From JBBITI01 sp963735055 (GTDB lineage: Bacteria; Chloroflexota; Dehalococcoidia; Dehalococcoidales; UBA2162), in assembly GCA_963735055.1 (NCBI GenBank), contig CAVTJN010000004.1, forward strand, positions 186,001-250,000: a stretch of 64,000 nucleotides of DNA. Direction: 5' to 3'. Positions 48,192 through 58,473 of this stretch are shown piece after piece. The notes beneath the pieces were generated by a model. It made no database searches. It worked only from the letters and a program-made list of their open reading frames with translations, and was not told where the DNA came from. A program made the position numbers and the translations under genes. Each line of letters begins with the position of its first letter. The first letter of the stretch is position 1.

Positions 48192-48223
48192 AGTGCTCCC
48201 CACCCGGCCGCCTGCCCCGGGAT

Positions 48224-49270
48224 CTAGCTCACGGCCTTGCGGGCCAGGTAATCCTTCTTCTTGGCCGCGAACCATTGCACATGCTCGTCCAGCATCTCCC
48301 GGATCGGCAGACGATAGGGGCAGCGCTCTTCGCACTCGCCGCAATCGGCACAGGTGGACGCCGCTTCCATGGCTTTGGCGACCATATCGCCAAAGAATCT
48401 CTCCTCCGGCAGGCGTTTGGCGAACGAGGCGCTGGTCAGTACGGTCGATATCGGGATCTTCATCGTGCACGGCTGGCAATAGTCGCAACGATGGCAAAAA
48501 CGGTGCCCGAGTTCCTGCTTGTAGCGGGTCATCTCGGCCCGGTCGGCATCAGTCATCGTCGGTGACTTCTCCAGAATGTCCACGATCTCCTCGACTTCAC
48601 CCACTTTCTCAATGCCCGGGATGGGCAGTATGTCGGGGAACTGAAACAGGTACTTGAAGCAGATCCGGGCGTTGTCGAGCATGCCCCCGGCCAGCGGTTT
48701 CATCACAATGAAGCCCACGTCGTGCTGGCGAGCTAACGGCAGCAGTTCGGTGGCCGCTTCATCGGTAACGAAGTTAAACGGGAACATCATGGTCTCGAAA
48801 CGGTCGGAGGCTATTGCCTGTTTGGCAATGTCCATCTGATGGCACGTAATGCCGATGTGCCGCACCTTACCGCTCTTCCGGGCATCTTCGACCAGCGCCA
48901 GCAGGCCGTTGGGCGCCAGGATGGCCTCCAAGTGCTGGGCGTTGTTGACGCCGTGAAACTGGTAGATGTCGATGTAGTCGGTCTGCAGCCGCTGCAGACT
49001 CAGAGCGAGGTGCTTCTCGACGTCCTCGCGGGTGCGTCCGCCGGACTTGGTGGCAATCACCACCCGGTCCCGCCGGCCGGCCACCGCCTTGCCGATTCTT
49101 TCCTCGCTGGAGGTATAGCCGTTGGCGGTATCGAGGTAGGTGATTCCCAGGTCAAGACACCGTCGCACGACTGCAATTGCCTCTTCCTCGGTATCCCGCT
49201 GGATCGGGATCCCACCGAAGCCCAGCCTCGATACCATCAGTCCCGTTCTGCCCAACCTGATTTTGTCCAT
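48224..49270 (-). CDS. aldo/keto reductase with C-terminal Fe-S module
   Basis: 348 residues. Catalytic tetrad D47, Y52, K75, H106 on an aldo/keto-reductase barrel; C-terminal C259, C262, C265, C268 and C307, C310, C313, C317 look like two 4Fe-4S sites. Such proteins are frequent in anaerobes; substrate not known. Confidence 0.85.
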   Translation of the reverse strand: MDKIRLGRTGLMVSRLGFGGIPIQRDTEEEAIAVVRRCLDLGITYLDTANGYTSSEERIGKAVAGRRDRVVIATKSGGRTREDVEKHLALSLQRLQTDYIDIYQFHGVNNAQHLEAILAPNGLLALVEDARKSGKVRHIGITCHQMDIAKQAIASDRFETMMFPFNFVTDEAATELLPLARQHDVGFIVMKPLAGGMLDNARICFKYLFQFPDILPIPGIEKVGEVEEIVDILEKSPTMTDADRAEMTRYKQELGHRFCHRCDYCQPCTMKIPISTVLTSASFAKRLPEERFFGDMVAKAMEAASTCADCGECEERCPYRLPIREMLDEHVQWFAAKKKDYLARKAVS

Positions 49271-49282
49271 TAGTGGTCCTTT

Positions 49283-49705
49283 CTACTTGATAATGGCCTT
49301 CATCGCAGCGTAACACTCATCCGGCTCTTTTCCCGTGGACAGCTTCTCCATGAAGCACATGTCTTCGCTGTCGGGCTTCTGGATGAAGGGCACGATACGG
49401 TTGAAATGATAACGGATATTGTACTTCTTCAGCGTATCGATTCCGAGCTGGCTACCCAGCGGACTGTAGACTTCCTCGGCCCGGGCCTTGACCGACAGCA
49501 AAGCGGCCGCGTTGCCCGTTATCTTGTCAAACACAGTGACCGGCCCATCGTCGGGACCGAGACTATCAATGAACTCCAAAAGCGGGGCCACCCGGTCTTT
49601 CTTTGACGAAAACACCAGCTTGCCGCCGCGATATACCTGAAGGGTGTCGCTGCCGCCCACGAAATTCTGAAACTGCTCTCTGACTGAGACGCCCGTGCTT
49701 TTCAA
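49283..49705 (-). CDS. DUF1893 family protein
   Basis: 140 residues; LQVYRGGKLVFSSKKDRVAPLLEFID and KITGNAAALLSVKARAEEVYSPLGS fit DUF1893. Function unknown. Twelve bases before the aldo/keto reductase, so probably co-transcribed. ATG 49705. Confidence 0.7.
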   Translation of the reverse strand: MKSTGVSVREQFQNFVGGSDTLQVYRGGKLVFSSKKDRVAPLLEFIDSLGPDDGPVTVFDKITGNAAALLSVKARAEEVYSPLGSQLGIDTLKKYNIRYHFNRIVPFIQKPDSEDMCFMEKLSTGKEPDECYAAMKAIIK

Positions 49706-49854
49706 ACTCGTTCCTTACGGGATTGTCGACGGATATCCGGAGGTAAACGCCGTGTCCCAATTTGTATGCTGTAACTCTATTGTCATTCTACACGGCGCAT
49801 CAGCGGGTCATCAAATTGAGCCCCACCGCCATATCCCCACCCGGAGGTGTCGCG

Positions 49855-50931
49855 CTAGTCCGGAACCCGGTGCTCCTGTCCGCACTGCAGAGGCAGGCCC
49901 CGGCGGGGGAACACAAAACACCGGCTGCACGAAACGCACTTGGCCGCTTCTCTGGCGTCGCTGTCCCAGCGGGCGATCAGGCCCGGCTCGCGAATGAAGG
50001 GCCGCGACATCGAAATCATGTCGGCGTCGCCGCTGTCGACGATGTCCTGGGCGGTGGCGATGCTGCGTATGCCGGCGACGGCCATGACCGGCACGCTGAC
50101 GCGGCGCTTCACGGCGGCGGCGCGATCCCGGAAATAGGCCTCTCCTTTGGCCACGGACGTCATGCCGATGCCCCCGCTCACCTCGATGCCGTCGATGCCG
50201 CCGGCCACCATCTGGCGGGCCGCCTCGAGTCCCTCCTCGATAGCCAGACCGCCTTCCTGATCGTCCTTGACACCGAACTTGATAAGCAGCGGGAAGTCCT
50301 TGCCGACCTTACGGCGGACCCGGCGCACGACTTCGCGGTGGAACCGGTGGCGGTTCTCCGGCGTCCCCCCCCACTTGTCGGTACGGTGATTGGTAAGCGG
50401 CGACAGGAACTGGCTCATCAGATAGCCGTGAGCGCCGTGGAGTTGCACGGCGTCGAAGCCGGCGTCGACGGCGCGCTGCGCCGCCGCCTCAAATTCAGCG
50501 ATGATGGCCTCGATGTCCTCGCCGGTCATCTCGCGATGGGGGCGGGGGGTCTCCGGAGACGCCGATACCGCCAGCGCCGGATTGCCCTTGCTCTCCAGAT
50601 AGGCGGAATTGATGCCGGCGTGGGCAATCTGCACCGCGATGGCGCCCCCGTTTTGGTGCACGGCCTCTGTCAGGCGCCGCAGGCCGGGAATCAATTCGTC
50701 GCTGTAAATACCGTATTGCCCGGGGCCGGCCTGTCCGGAGAGTGAGACAAAGGCGTGACCGGTCACGATAAGGCCGATGTGGCCCTTGCCGAGCTCCCGG
50801 TACAGCGCCACTGACGCATCGGTGACGCCGCCGGCAGCGTCGGCCGTGCCATCCCAGGTAGCCGACCGCATGAAGCGGTTCTTCATTTTCAGATCACGGA
50901 TTCTGTAGGGTGCGAATAGGTCTATCGACAT
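49855..50931 (-). CDS. Old Yellow Enzyme family NADH:flavin oxidoreductase
   Basis: 358 residues, FMN TIM barrel: LKMKNRFMRSATWDG, QIAHAGINS, GFDAVQLHGAHGYLMSQFLSP, and the C-terminal CVSCSRC. Likely an ene reductase. ATG 50931 after AGGAG; the longer open frame upstream runs through repeats. Confidence 0.88.
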   Translation of the reverse strand: MSIDLFAPYRIRDLKMKNRFMRSATWDGTADAAGGVTDASVALYRELGKGHIGLIVTGHAFVSLSGQAGPGQYGIYSDELIPGLRRLTEAVHQNGGAIAVQIAHAGINSAYLESKGNPALAVSASPETPRPHREMTGEDIEAIIAEFEAAAQRAVDAGFDAVQLHGAHGYLMSQFLSPLTNHRTDKWGGTPENRHRFHREVVRRVRRKVGKDFPLLIKFGVKDDQEGGLAIEEGLEAARQMVAGGIDGIEVSGGIGMTSVAKGEAYFRDRAAAVKRRVSVPVMAVAGIRSIATAQDIVDSGDADMISMSRPFIREPGLIARWDSDAREAAKCVSCSRCFVFPRRGLPLQCGQEHRVPD

Positions 50932-51001
50932 GGTGCTCCTGCCGTCCCGATTCTCAAAAGCGAAGTGCATCACAAGAAGCGTTACCCGCCGATTCCGCTC
51001 A

Positions 51002-51217
51002 CCCTGAGCTTGTCGAAGGGTCTTGAGCATGTCGAAGAGCGGCGATGGTTCTGGTCTCCGCGATTGGGAGGGACGACCATGCAAGACAAACCCCCGCTCC
51101 GCTTGGTATGTCCCCCGCCGCTGTGGTTCGACAAGCTCACCACGAGCGGCCGCCGCACCGCCGACCCGCTCACCCCACCGATCCAAGGCGAAGCATGGGA
51201 AGTTGTCGAAGGGTGCG
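51002..51217. repeat. copies of CCCTGAGCTTGTCGAAGGG-type dispersed repeat
   Basis: CCCTGAGCTTGTCGAAGGG at 51002-51020 (then a partial copy to 51042), an inverted related unit TGGTTCGACAAGCTCACCACGA at about 51123-51145, and a remnant TTGTCGAAGGGTGCGG to 51217. Intergenic elements of this form are widespread in bacteria. Confidence 0.65.
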
Positions 51218-51374
51218 GATCATAGAACTTAAGCTCAAGCGAACAACGAATCGTTAGATGCACCACACAAACATTATAGGTTTCGTACCATGCCGCCGGC
51301 AACCGGCTTGTATTTCCCGTTGAATTCCCCTATCCTATGGTGAAAGAGCCCCGGAGGCACTAGTTCTACCGCGA

Positions 51375-51465
51375 GTCCGGAGGGCAAGTTGGTGTGAAGC
51401 CAACGCAGTACCGCCTGCTGTGATCCCGGTTTGCCGGGTAAGCCAGAACGCCGGTCTTGTTGAAC
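51375..51465 (+). ncRNA. cobalamin riboswitch
   Basis: Core pattern AGGGCAAGTTGGTGTGAAGCC, then CCGCCTGCTGTGA, then the B12-box-like AAGCCAGAACGCC (51440-51452). Precedes cobT-cobS-cobC-cobU. Outer boundaries are approximate. Confidence 0.85.
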
Positions 51466-51516
51466 AACGCACCTCCGCGGAGTAAGGGGGCAGACCATGT
51501 TAGACTCGACGTGAAC

Positions 51517-51555
51517 AATCCCCTTGGCCACACGGGCAAGGGGATTTCTGGTTTT
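51517..51555 (+). terminator. riboswitch terminator hairpin
   Basis: AATCCCCTTG (51517-51526) pairs with CAAGGGGATT (51537-51546), then TTTCTGGTTTT. AAGGGGG at 51484-51490 could pair with CCCCTT instead, a possible antiterminator. Confidence 0.8.
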
Positions 51556-51608
51556 GAAGGGTATCTTTCCAAATTCTTTAGATCAACAGGAAATACGAGG
51601 GGGCATTT

Positions 51609-52685
51609 TTGAGCAGCAGTGAACTCCTTCTGAAGACAATCGGCAGCATCGGCAGACTCGACGAGCGGGCCATGGCCGCCGCAGCGGCGCGGCAGGACCG
51701 TCTGACCAAGCCGGCGGGCAGCCTGGGCAGGCTGGAACAGATATCGGTCCAGTTGGCCGGCATACAGCAGAAATCGAATCCGCGAATAAATGACAAAGCC
51801 ATCGTGGTGATGGCCGCCGACCACGGCGTGGTCGCCGAAGGCACCAGCGCCTATCCCCAGGCGGTCACCGCCCAGATGGTCCTCAATTTCCTCCACGGCG
51901 GGGCCGGCATCAACGTCATCGCCCGGCAGATCGGCGCCCGGGTGGTGGTGGTGGACATGGGGGTGGCAGAACCGATACCAACCCATACCCAGTTGTTGTC
52001 ACACAAGATCGGGCCGGGCACGGCGAACATGGCCGCCGGTCCGGCGATGAGCGAAGAGGCAGCCATCAGGGCCCTCGAGGTCGGCATCGAAATCGCCGGT
52101 AGCCAGATCAAACTGGGCCTGGACATCATCGGTACCGGCGACATGGGCATCGGCAACACCACCGCCAGCAGCGCCATATGCGCCGTGATGACCGGTAAGA
52201 GCGCGGCCGAGGTGACCGGGCGCGGCACCGGCATCGGGGATGACCAGCTAAAGCACAAGACGGCGGTCATCGAGAAGGCCCTGAAAGTGAACCGGCCTGA
52301 TCCACAGCAACCCCTGTCCGTCCTGGCCAAAGTCGGCGGGTTCGAGATCGCCGGACTGGCCGGGGTGATGCTGGGGGCGGCCGCGCACCGGGTCCCGGTG
52401 GTCGTCGACGGCTTCATTTCGGGAGCCGCGGCGCTGATCGCCGCCGGCCTGGCGCCGAACATAAAGGGTTTCCTTATCGCCGGCCACGTATCCGTTGAAG
52501 CCGGTCACAAAGTCCTCTTGAAGCACCTGGGACTGAAGCCGCTGGTCGATCTGGACATGCGGCTGGGGGAGGGCACCGGCGCCGCCATCGGCATCTTCCT
52601 GTGCGAGACCGCGGCCCGGGTTTTGGCCGAGATGGCCACCTTTGACGAAGCCGGTGTATCGGAAAGGAGCGAATCGGCCCCGTGA
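51609..52685 (+). CDS. cobT: nicotinate-nucleotide-dimethylbenzimidazole phosphoribosyltransferase
   Basis: Activates the lower ligand base for B12. 358 residues: LTKPAGSLGRLE, MAADHGVVAEG, GTGDMGIGNTT and the catalytic LGEGTGA. TTG start after GAGGGGG. Confidence 0.93.
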   Translation: MSSSELLLKTIGSIGRLDERAMAAAAARQDRLTKPAGSLGRLEQISVQLAGIQQKSNPRINDKAIVVMAADHGVVAEGTSAYPQAVTAQMVLNFLHGGAGINVIARQIGARVVVVDMGVAEPIPTHTQLLSHKIGPGTANMAAGPAMSEEAAIRALEVGIEIAGSQIKLGLDIIGTGDMGIGNTTASSAICAVMTGKSAAEVTGRGTGIGDDQLKHKTAVIEKALKVNRPDPQQPLSVLAKVGGFEIAGLAGVMLGAAAHRVPVVVDGFISGAAALIAAGLAPNIKGFLIAGHVSVEAGHKVLLKHLGLKPLVDLDMRLGEGTGAAIGIFLCETAARVLAEMATFDEAGVSERSESAP

Positions 52686-53462
52686 GATTCCTGGCGGCCT
52701 TCCGCTTTCTGACCGTGATCCCGCTGCCGTTCAAACGCGACGCCGGCGCGGCGGACATCGGCGGCTCCATCGTCTATTTTCCGGTCGTCGGCCTGGCCAT
52801 CGGCCTGCTGGCGGCCGGCGCCTACTGGATCTTCGAGCAGTTGTTTCCCGCGGCGTTAGCCAACGTCCTGATCATCGCCGGCCTGGTGCTCGTCACCGGA
52901 GCGCTGCACCTGGACGGGTTCATCGATACCTGCGACGGCCTGGCCGGGAACAAGCCGGCGGAGGACCGCTGGCAGGTGATGCGGGACAGCCGGGTGGGCG
53001 CCTTCGGGGTGGTGGGGGGAGTGCTGCTGCTGCTGCTCAAGTTCGTGGCGCTGAACGGCATTCCCCATAGGCTGGTCTTTGCCAGTCTGATCATGATGCC
53101 CGTCATCAGCCGCTGGCTGATGGTGTACGCCATCACCGCCTACCCCTACGCCCGGCCGGACGGTCTGGGAACGGTCTTCAAGCGAGGAGGCGAACTGGGA
53201 GCGGTTCACCCTGGCGACGGTGTTCACTTTCGCCGTGGCGGCCGTCGTGCTGTGGTGGCTGGGGGTACCCCGTTTCTTCCTGGCCGGCCTCGCCGTTCCG
53301 GCGGGTGCCTGGGTGGTCATCCTGGGCTGGACGCAATACCTGAACTGGAAGTTCGCCGGCCTCACCGGCGACAGCTATGGTGCGGTCAGCGAAATGGCCG
53401 AGGCGGCCGTACTGGTTGTGGTCACTATGCTCGTCTACAACCGCTGGTTGTGGATGAGGTAG
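52682..53462 (+). CDS. cobS: cobalamin synthase, frameshifted
   Basis: Integral membrane enzyme joining the lower ligand to cobinamide-GDP. FLTVIPLP, ALHLDGFIDTCDGL and MRDSRVGAFGV are typical. One extra G near 53187-53190 breaks the frame at VFKRGANWERFTLATVFT; repaired 259 residues. Overlaps cobT by four bases. Confidence 0.9.
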
Positions 53463-53478
53463 CACGAGGGATGAAGAG

Positions 53479-54109
53479 ATGACGAAGCTACTGCTGGTGC
53501 GGCACGGTGAGAGCGAGTACAACGTCGCCCGCCGTTTCGCCGGATTCGTTGACATCGACCTGACCGAGGCCGGCGCCCGGCAGGTGGAGAGACTGACGAG
53601 ACCGCCTCAAAACGGACAAGATCGACGCGGTGTACTCGAGCGACCTCAAACGCGCCCGGCGCACGGCCGAGATCGTCATCGAGGGACGCCCGCTGACCAT
53701 AACCACCTGCCCGGAGTTGCGGGAGATCAGCTACGGCGAGGTGGAAGGACTGCTCTTCGCGGACATCAAGAGCCGCTACCCCGACCTGGCCAACCAGCTT
53801 TCCACCTCTGAACAAGACCTGGCCTTTCCAGGCGGCGAGACCTTCACCGCCTTCGTCGACCGGGTGGTGACCTTCAAGGAGAGGCTGGCCAAACACGGTG
53901 CGACCGATACGGTCCTGGTCGTCGCCCACGGCGGCCCGCTGCGGGCGCTGCTTTGCGCCATGCTCGGCATCAGCCAGAGCTGCTGGTGGCAACTGAGCAT
54001 CGACAACGCGTCGCTGAGCATCATGGAGACTCACTCACGGGGCGTCGTCCTGAACCAACTGAACGAGACGACCTACTTGAGGGAAGTGAAGCCGGCCGGG
54101 ACGGACTGA
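53479..54109 (+). CDS. cobC: phosphoglycerate-mutase-family phosphatase, likely alpha-ribazole phosphatase, frameshifted
   Basis: LLLVRHGESEYN supplies the catalytic RHG. One extra A near 53596 breaks the frame; it should read VERLRDRLKTDKID. Repaired 209 residues with FPGGETF and VVAHGGPLRALL. Its place between cobS and cobU supports alpha-ribazole phosphatase over general phosphatase. Confidence 0.85.
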
Positions 54110-54144
54110 AGTTGGCGACAGTCAGATGAGGCGAGGGTAAGATA

Positions 54145-54696
54145 TTGAGGACGGTCCTGATCACCGGTGGCGCCCGCAGCGGCAAAAGCCACTTCGCCCA
54201 GGAAATGGCGGCCAGGAGCGGCCGGAGAGTCCTTTTCGTGGCCACGGCCCAGGCGGGTGACGAGGAGATGCGCCGGCGCATCGAAGCGCACCGCCAGAAC
54301 CGGCCGCGGGACTGGCGCACCCTGGAGGCGCCGGTCCAGGTCGGCGCCCGTATCTCCGCCGAAATCGGCGACAGCGAGATCGTGCTGCTGGACTGTATCA
54401 CCCTGTTGGTTAACAATGCGATTGCCGAATTCCTGAGCCCGGACGGCGCCGACATCGACGAAGCAACATCGGGGCGGGCGGTGGACGGGGAAATCGATGC
54501 GCTGACCAAATGCATCCGGAATACGAAAGCCGACTTCATCATCGTGACCAACGAAGTCGGCCTGGGGCTGGTCCCGGACAATAAGCTGGGCCGCGTCTAC
54601 CGCGACCTGCTGGGGAAGGCGAACCAGGTGCTGGCCGGCGTATCCAGTGAAGTCTACTTCATGGTGTCCGGCCTGCCCCTGAGACTCAAGCCATAA
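54145..54696 (+). CDS. cobU: adenosylcobinamide kinase/guanylyltransferase
   Basis: 183 residues: ITGGARSGKSHFAQ P-loop, FVATAQAGDEEM, RIEAHRQNRP, VTNEVGLGLVPDN. TTG start at 54145. Confidence 0.93.
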   Translation: MRTVLITGGARSGKSHFAQEMAARSGRRVLFVATAQAGDEEMRRRIEAHRQNRPRDWRTLEAPVQVGARISAEIGDSEIVLLDCITLLVNNAIAEFLSPDGADIDEATSGRAVDGEIDALTKCIRNTKADFIIVTNEVGLGLVPDNKLGRVYRDLLGKANQVLAGVSSEVYFMVSGLPLRLKP

Positions 54697-54777
54697 CCGG
54701 CGCATCCAGCTTACGAGTATTCTGACCCGGCGTCATGTCAAACGCTCTTCACTTGTTTCGTGGTCTAGATTGTCTGT

Positions 54778-54824
54778 CATTGCGAGAAGTCCTTCGGTCG
54801 AAGGACGACGAAGCAATCCGAATC
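54778..54824. repeat. dispersed TCATTGCGAG...GAAGCAATCCGAAT repeat
   Basis: Reverse copy of the element at 9146-9184. The 400-base gap to glgA otherwise holds a hairpin and no convincing gene. Confidence 0.65.
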
Positions 54825-54917
54825 TTTGGTCAACGGGTACCCCGGAGGGGGATGCTTGTAGACGATCACACCTGTTCCGGCCCCAGTTCTCGCGGAAGGG
54901 GCGAATCCCGTATAAAT

Positions 54918-54949
54918 GATAAAGCCCGGTGGGACAACCGGGCTTTATC
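54918..54949 (+). terminator. hairpin, likely terminator of the cob operon
   Basis: Perfect 12-bp stem GATAAAGCCCGG/CCGGGCTTTATC with an eight-base loop; only a short T run inside the stem. Confidence 0.6.
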
Positions 54950-55102
54950 GTGGGAGGGTCATGAAAAAGAAAGTTGTGTGTAATAAAAGACTAACCCACG
55001 CACGTTAAGAACCGGTTAAGGCCTCTTTTCCAAGGTTACAGGGTGGTTAAGACGGGGTAACAATGCGGTTAATTACGGCGGCTCCGGCGGAATTTAACGC
55101 CG

Positions 55103-56571
55103 CTACGGATACGCCAGTACCTTCCGGTAGACGTCGATATAGCCCTGTGCCGACCGCGCCCAGGAGAAGTCCGCCGCCATGGCGTTTTGGACCACCTTCG
55201 GCCAAACGTCCGGCCGGCGGTACACCCTGAGCGCCCGGTCGACCGCATCCAGGAGCCATCCGGCCTCATAGGGCGAGAAGACGAAACCGTTGCCCGTGCC
55301 GCGGCCGGCATCGAACGGCGTCACCGTATCTTTCAGCCCTCCGGTGGCCCGAACCACTGGAATGGTCCCGTACTTGAAACCGTAGAGCTGGGTCAGGCCG
55401 CCGGGTTCGTACCGGGAGGGCATGAGCAGGATATCGCTGCCGGCGATGATCCGGTGCGCCAGTTTTTCGCTGAAGCCGATTTCGATCCCGACCTGTCCCC
55501 GGTGTCCGACGCGCCAGAAGGGCCACCGCGTCCTGCAACTCCCGGTCGCCCGATCCCAGCAGCACAAACTGGCAGCGGCGCTGGAGCAGGTCTTCGAAGA
55601 CGTCCATGACCAGGTCCATACCCTTCTGCGCCGACAGCCGGGTTACCATGCCGATAACCGGGCACGGCGCCGTCCTCATCGAGACCGAAATAGCGCTGCA
55701 GATCGGCCTTGCACACACCCTTACCGGCCAAGCCGCGGGGACCATACCGGCGGGCGATGAGACCGTCGGTTTGAGGGTTCCAGGTCCGGTAGTCAACGCC
55801 GTTCAGTATGCCCGACAGCCGGTCCGCCCGTTCCTGGAACACGCCCTCCAGCCCGAACCCCTGCTCCGCGGTCTTGATCTCCTCCGCATAGGTCGGACTC
55901 ACCGTGGTGACGGCGTCGGCGAAGACGATGCCGCCTTTCAGAAAATTGATGCCGCCGTAGAATTCAAGGTAGCGCGGGCTGAACAGGCTCCGGTCCAGAT
56001 CCAGCAGCTGCCAGTCCGCCGCCTTGAACTGCCCCTGATAGCCGAGGTTATGGACCGTCATCACCGTCTTCAGGGCCGCCAATTCCGGATAGAGGTCCGG
56101 CTGGGCCTTTACGAAGGCGACGGCGAGGGCGGTCTGCCAGTCATTGGCGTGAAGCACCTGGGGCTGGAGGAGCTTCGTCAGTTCCAGGACCGCCCGGGAG
56201 AAGAAGACAAAACGTTCGGCGTTGTCGGGATAGTCTCCGTCCGGCGTCCCGTAAAGGTCGTCGCGGTCGAAATAGCGGTCGGCCCGCACCAGGTAGACCG
56301 GAATACCGTCTCCGGTCGTAATCCGGAGCACTTCCGTTTCGTCCCGCCGCCGGGCGACGGGAACGCTGAGCCGGATACCCGTTTCTTCCAGCGTATAGCC
56401 GCCGTTCAGCACGCACCGGTAAGCGGGCATTACCAGTGACACCCCAACGCCGGCCCCGGCCAGCGCCGCCGGCAGCGACGCAATCACGTCGCCCAGCCCG
56501 CCGGACTTGGCGTAGGGGCTGATTTCCGGAGAGGCGATGAGCACCGAAATAGTGTTGGCTGGAGGGGGCAT
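55103..56571 (-). CDS. glgA: glycogen synthase, two frameshifts
   Basis: ADP-glucose glucosyltransferase. N-terminal ASPEISPYAKSGGLGDV is the substrate-binding signature; NDWQTALA, VHNLGYQGQF and, after repair, IGMVTRLSAQKGMDL and MPSRYEPGGLTQLYGFKYG follow. Extra single bases near 55662-55675 and near 55510 split it into three frames; repaired 488 residues. ATG 56571 after AGGAG. No other glg gene is nearby. Confidence 0.9.
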
Positions 56572-56685
56572 ACACCTGGCTCCTGCGTTTGCCGATGACG
56601 GCCCTATGATATCATGTCCCCGGCCCCGGGACACCAGTCCCTTCGCCCTTGAGCGACCACCCTTCATCTCTGACCATCATCGACG

Positions 56686-56734
56686 TCTTTGCGAGTCCAT
56701 CCTGACGAAGTCGGGAGGCGAAGCAATCCGAGTC
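56686..56734. repeat. weaker copy of the dispersed GAAGCAATCCGA repeat
   Basis: TCTTTGCGAGTCC...GAAGTCGGGAGGCGAAGCAATCCGAG; matches the copy at 54778 over its ends. No gene in the 250 bases between glgA and the tRNA. Confidence 0.5.
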
Positions 56735-56822
56735 CCGGACATCTTAACGACGCCGGTCTCATACCGCAGCGATTGACGTTCAGAATAGCCAACTAGCTAT
56801 AATTCAAGTGCGCCGGACACGA

Positions 56823-56896
56823 TGGGGATTCGTCTAGTGGTAGGACAGCGGCCTTTGGAGCCGTTTGGGAAGGTTCGAATCCTTCATCCCCAGCCA
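56823..56896 (+). tRNA. tRNA-Gln (UUG)
   Basis: Acceptor TGGGGAT/ATCCCCA, anticodon loop CTTTGGA, GGTTCGAATCC T-arm, CCA encoded (56894-56896). Confidence 0.95.
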
Positions 56897-57035
56897 AATG
56901 GTGTTATAGTCACCATAGCATTACCCAGATAACTTCCACATTAAGGGTTATTACTCTCGTTACGGTCACTTCGACTGTGTTCCGTCCTCAGCTCCGACGA
57001 TGGCATTATGAATAGAGGGGTTGAAGGGAGACGTA

Positions 57036-57524
57036 ATGGAATCGGAGAACCATCGACAATTATTGATCCTGTTAAACCAGGGACTTGCCAGGGAACTGCA
57101 GGTTGCGATCCAGTACATGATACAGCACACCTTATTGACCGGTAGAAAGGACTCCATAATTGATGTTCAACCTTCAGAACTAAAACGAAGCGCTTTTATA
57201 GGAAGGCATTCACAACTCTGGTTGCCCGGGAACAGTCTGAAAAAGATCGCCGTCGCGGAAATGAGACATGCCGAATCGATTGCCGAAAGAATCGTAGCTT
57301 TAGAGGAAGAACCCACATCCCAGCCGGACCATGTTCTGATTGGCGATAGTCCCAAAGAGATGATGCAAATTGACCGAGGTGCAGAAGAAAGCGCGATTCA
57401 ATTGTATACGCAGATAATAGACGTGGCGAATAAGCAAGCAGATGAAATGACCGCCAAACTATTCCACCAAATACTGGCCGACGAACAGTACCATTTGGAG
57501 TTGTTTAACCGCATGCTGGGATGA
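57036..57524 (+). CDS. ferritin-like/bacterioferritin-type protein
   Basis: 162 residues: QGLARELQVAIQYMIQH, VAEMRHAESIAERIVALE and LADEQYHLELFNRML give the paired E-x2-H diiron ligands. AAGGGAG precedes ATG 57036. Base composition is more AT-rich than the genes before, like the block that follows. Confidence 0.8.
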   Translation: MESENHRQLLILLNQGLARELQVAIQYMIQHTLLTGRKDSIIDVQPSELKRSAFIGRHSQLWLPGNSLKKIAVAEMRHAESIAERIVALEEEPTSQPDHVLIGDSPKEMMQIDRGAEESAIQLYTQIIDVANKQADEMTAKLFHQILADEQYHLELFNRMLG

Positions 57525-57896
57525 TGTCCATTAGTAGCGTGTAGCCAAGTGATTTCGAATTATCAAGACCCTGATTTGAAAACAGAGTAGAGACTGTCAA
57601 AATGATTCAGGTAGAAGGGGGAAATCTGAGGTGGACCCCAAAAAGTGACAATTGAACCAGTCCAACAACCTTTCCGGCGCTTTTTCATGGAAGGATGAGT
57701 CTGCTCCTTCCCGGCCTCTATTCGGCTCAGGAAGCATTCCGCACTCCTGTTTGAGAAGAAACTGCTCATTCCGGCCAGGCTAATCCGCGCAGCAGATAAT
57801 CATAATGCTGCGTCCTCTTCTCATGACGGTCGTGCAGGTGGTACACCTATCGGGGGCAGGTCAGATGATTCGCAGAATGATACGTTGGACAAGAAC
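57525..57896. other. gene-free stretch, possible mobile-element remnant
   Basis: No convincing gene. GAGGTGGACCCCAAAAAGTGACA near 57628 resembles an insertion-sequence end, but no transposase and no second end are visible. Confidence 0.25.
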
Positions 57897-58409
57897 CTAT
57901 CGCGCAATGAGGTTTGTGACAGTATATCCCACTTCTTCATCGGCGATAGTCTGAGAGACATCGATATAGAAGGTTGTGGGATAACCCATCTGAGCGTGGT
58001 AGGTCACGTCTATTCTTTCCGCTTTTTGTTCGAAATCACCTTTACCGGCATACGCATTCTTCAGTATGGTGAACAGCTTGTCAATTGTGTCCGCATTGTC
58101 GAACTTGCCCTCCGTGACGGGTGCGCCGCTGGAGACGTAAGTGACGGAAGCAGCAGTTCCATTACGCACCTGGATGTTGACCGGCCCGCGCCAGTCCTCC
58201 GGACAGAAGCACTGGCGATTCAGGGTAAAATCATAGTTGCTCAATCCCTGGTCTTTCCAGAGTCTTTCGCTGGTCGTTATCTCTTGAGGAACTGAGCTTA
58301 TGCAGGACAACAATGCGAATTGGGTGACGAGGACAACCATCGACAACAAAATGGAGGCTAAGTGTTTCCGTTTTGTCCTGTTAACATTGTCTAAGTCCTT
58401 TATGGGCAT
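57897..58409 (-). CDS. DUF6174-type lipoprotein
   Basis: 170 residues; basic N-terminus, hydrophobic helix and a lipobox-like ALLSC, so probably a surface lipoprotein. NYDFTLNRQCFCPEDWRGPVNIQV and QMGYPTTFYIDVS match DUF6174. Function unknown. Confidence 0.7.
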   Translation of the reverse strand: MPIKDLDNVNRTKRKHLASILLSMVVLVTQFALLSCISSVPQEITTSERLWKDQGLSNYDFTLNRQCFCPEDWRGPVNIQVRNGTAASVTYVSSGAPVTEGKFDNADTIDKLFTILKNAYAGKGDFEQKAERIDVTYHAQMGYPTTFYIDVSQTIADEEVGYTVTNLIAR

Positions 58410-58473
58410 TCCCTTTTTCCTTTCGTAGCCTCGTGACGGCCAGTTATCATATGTGTGATGAACGCCTTAGAAC

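Noticed and set aside
54961..55008. 15-codon frame after the cob operon hairpin (MKKKVVCNKR)
   Set aside because: Too short, and no other support.
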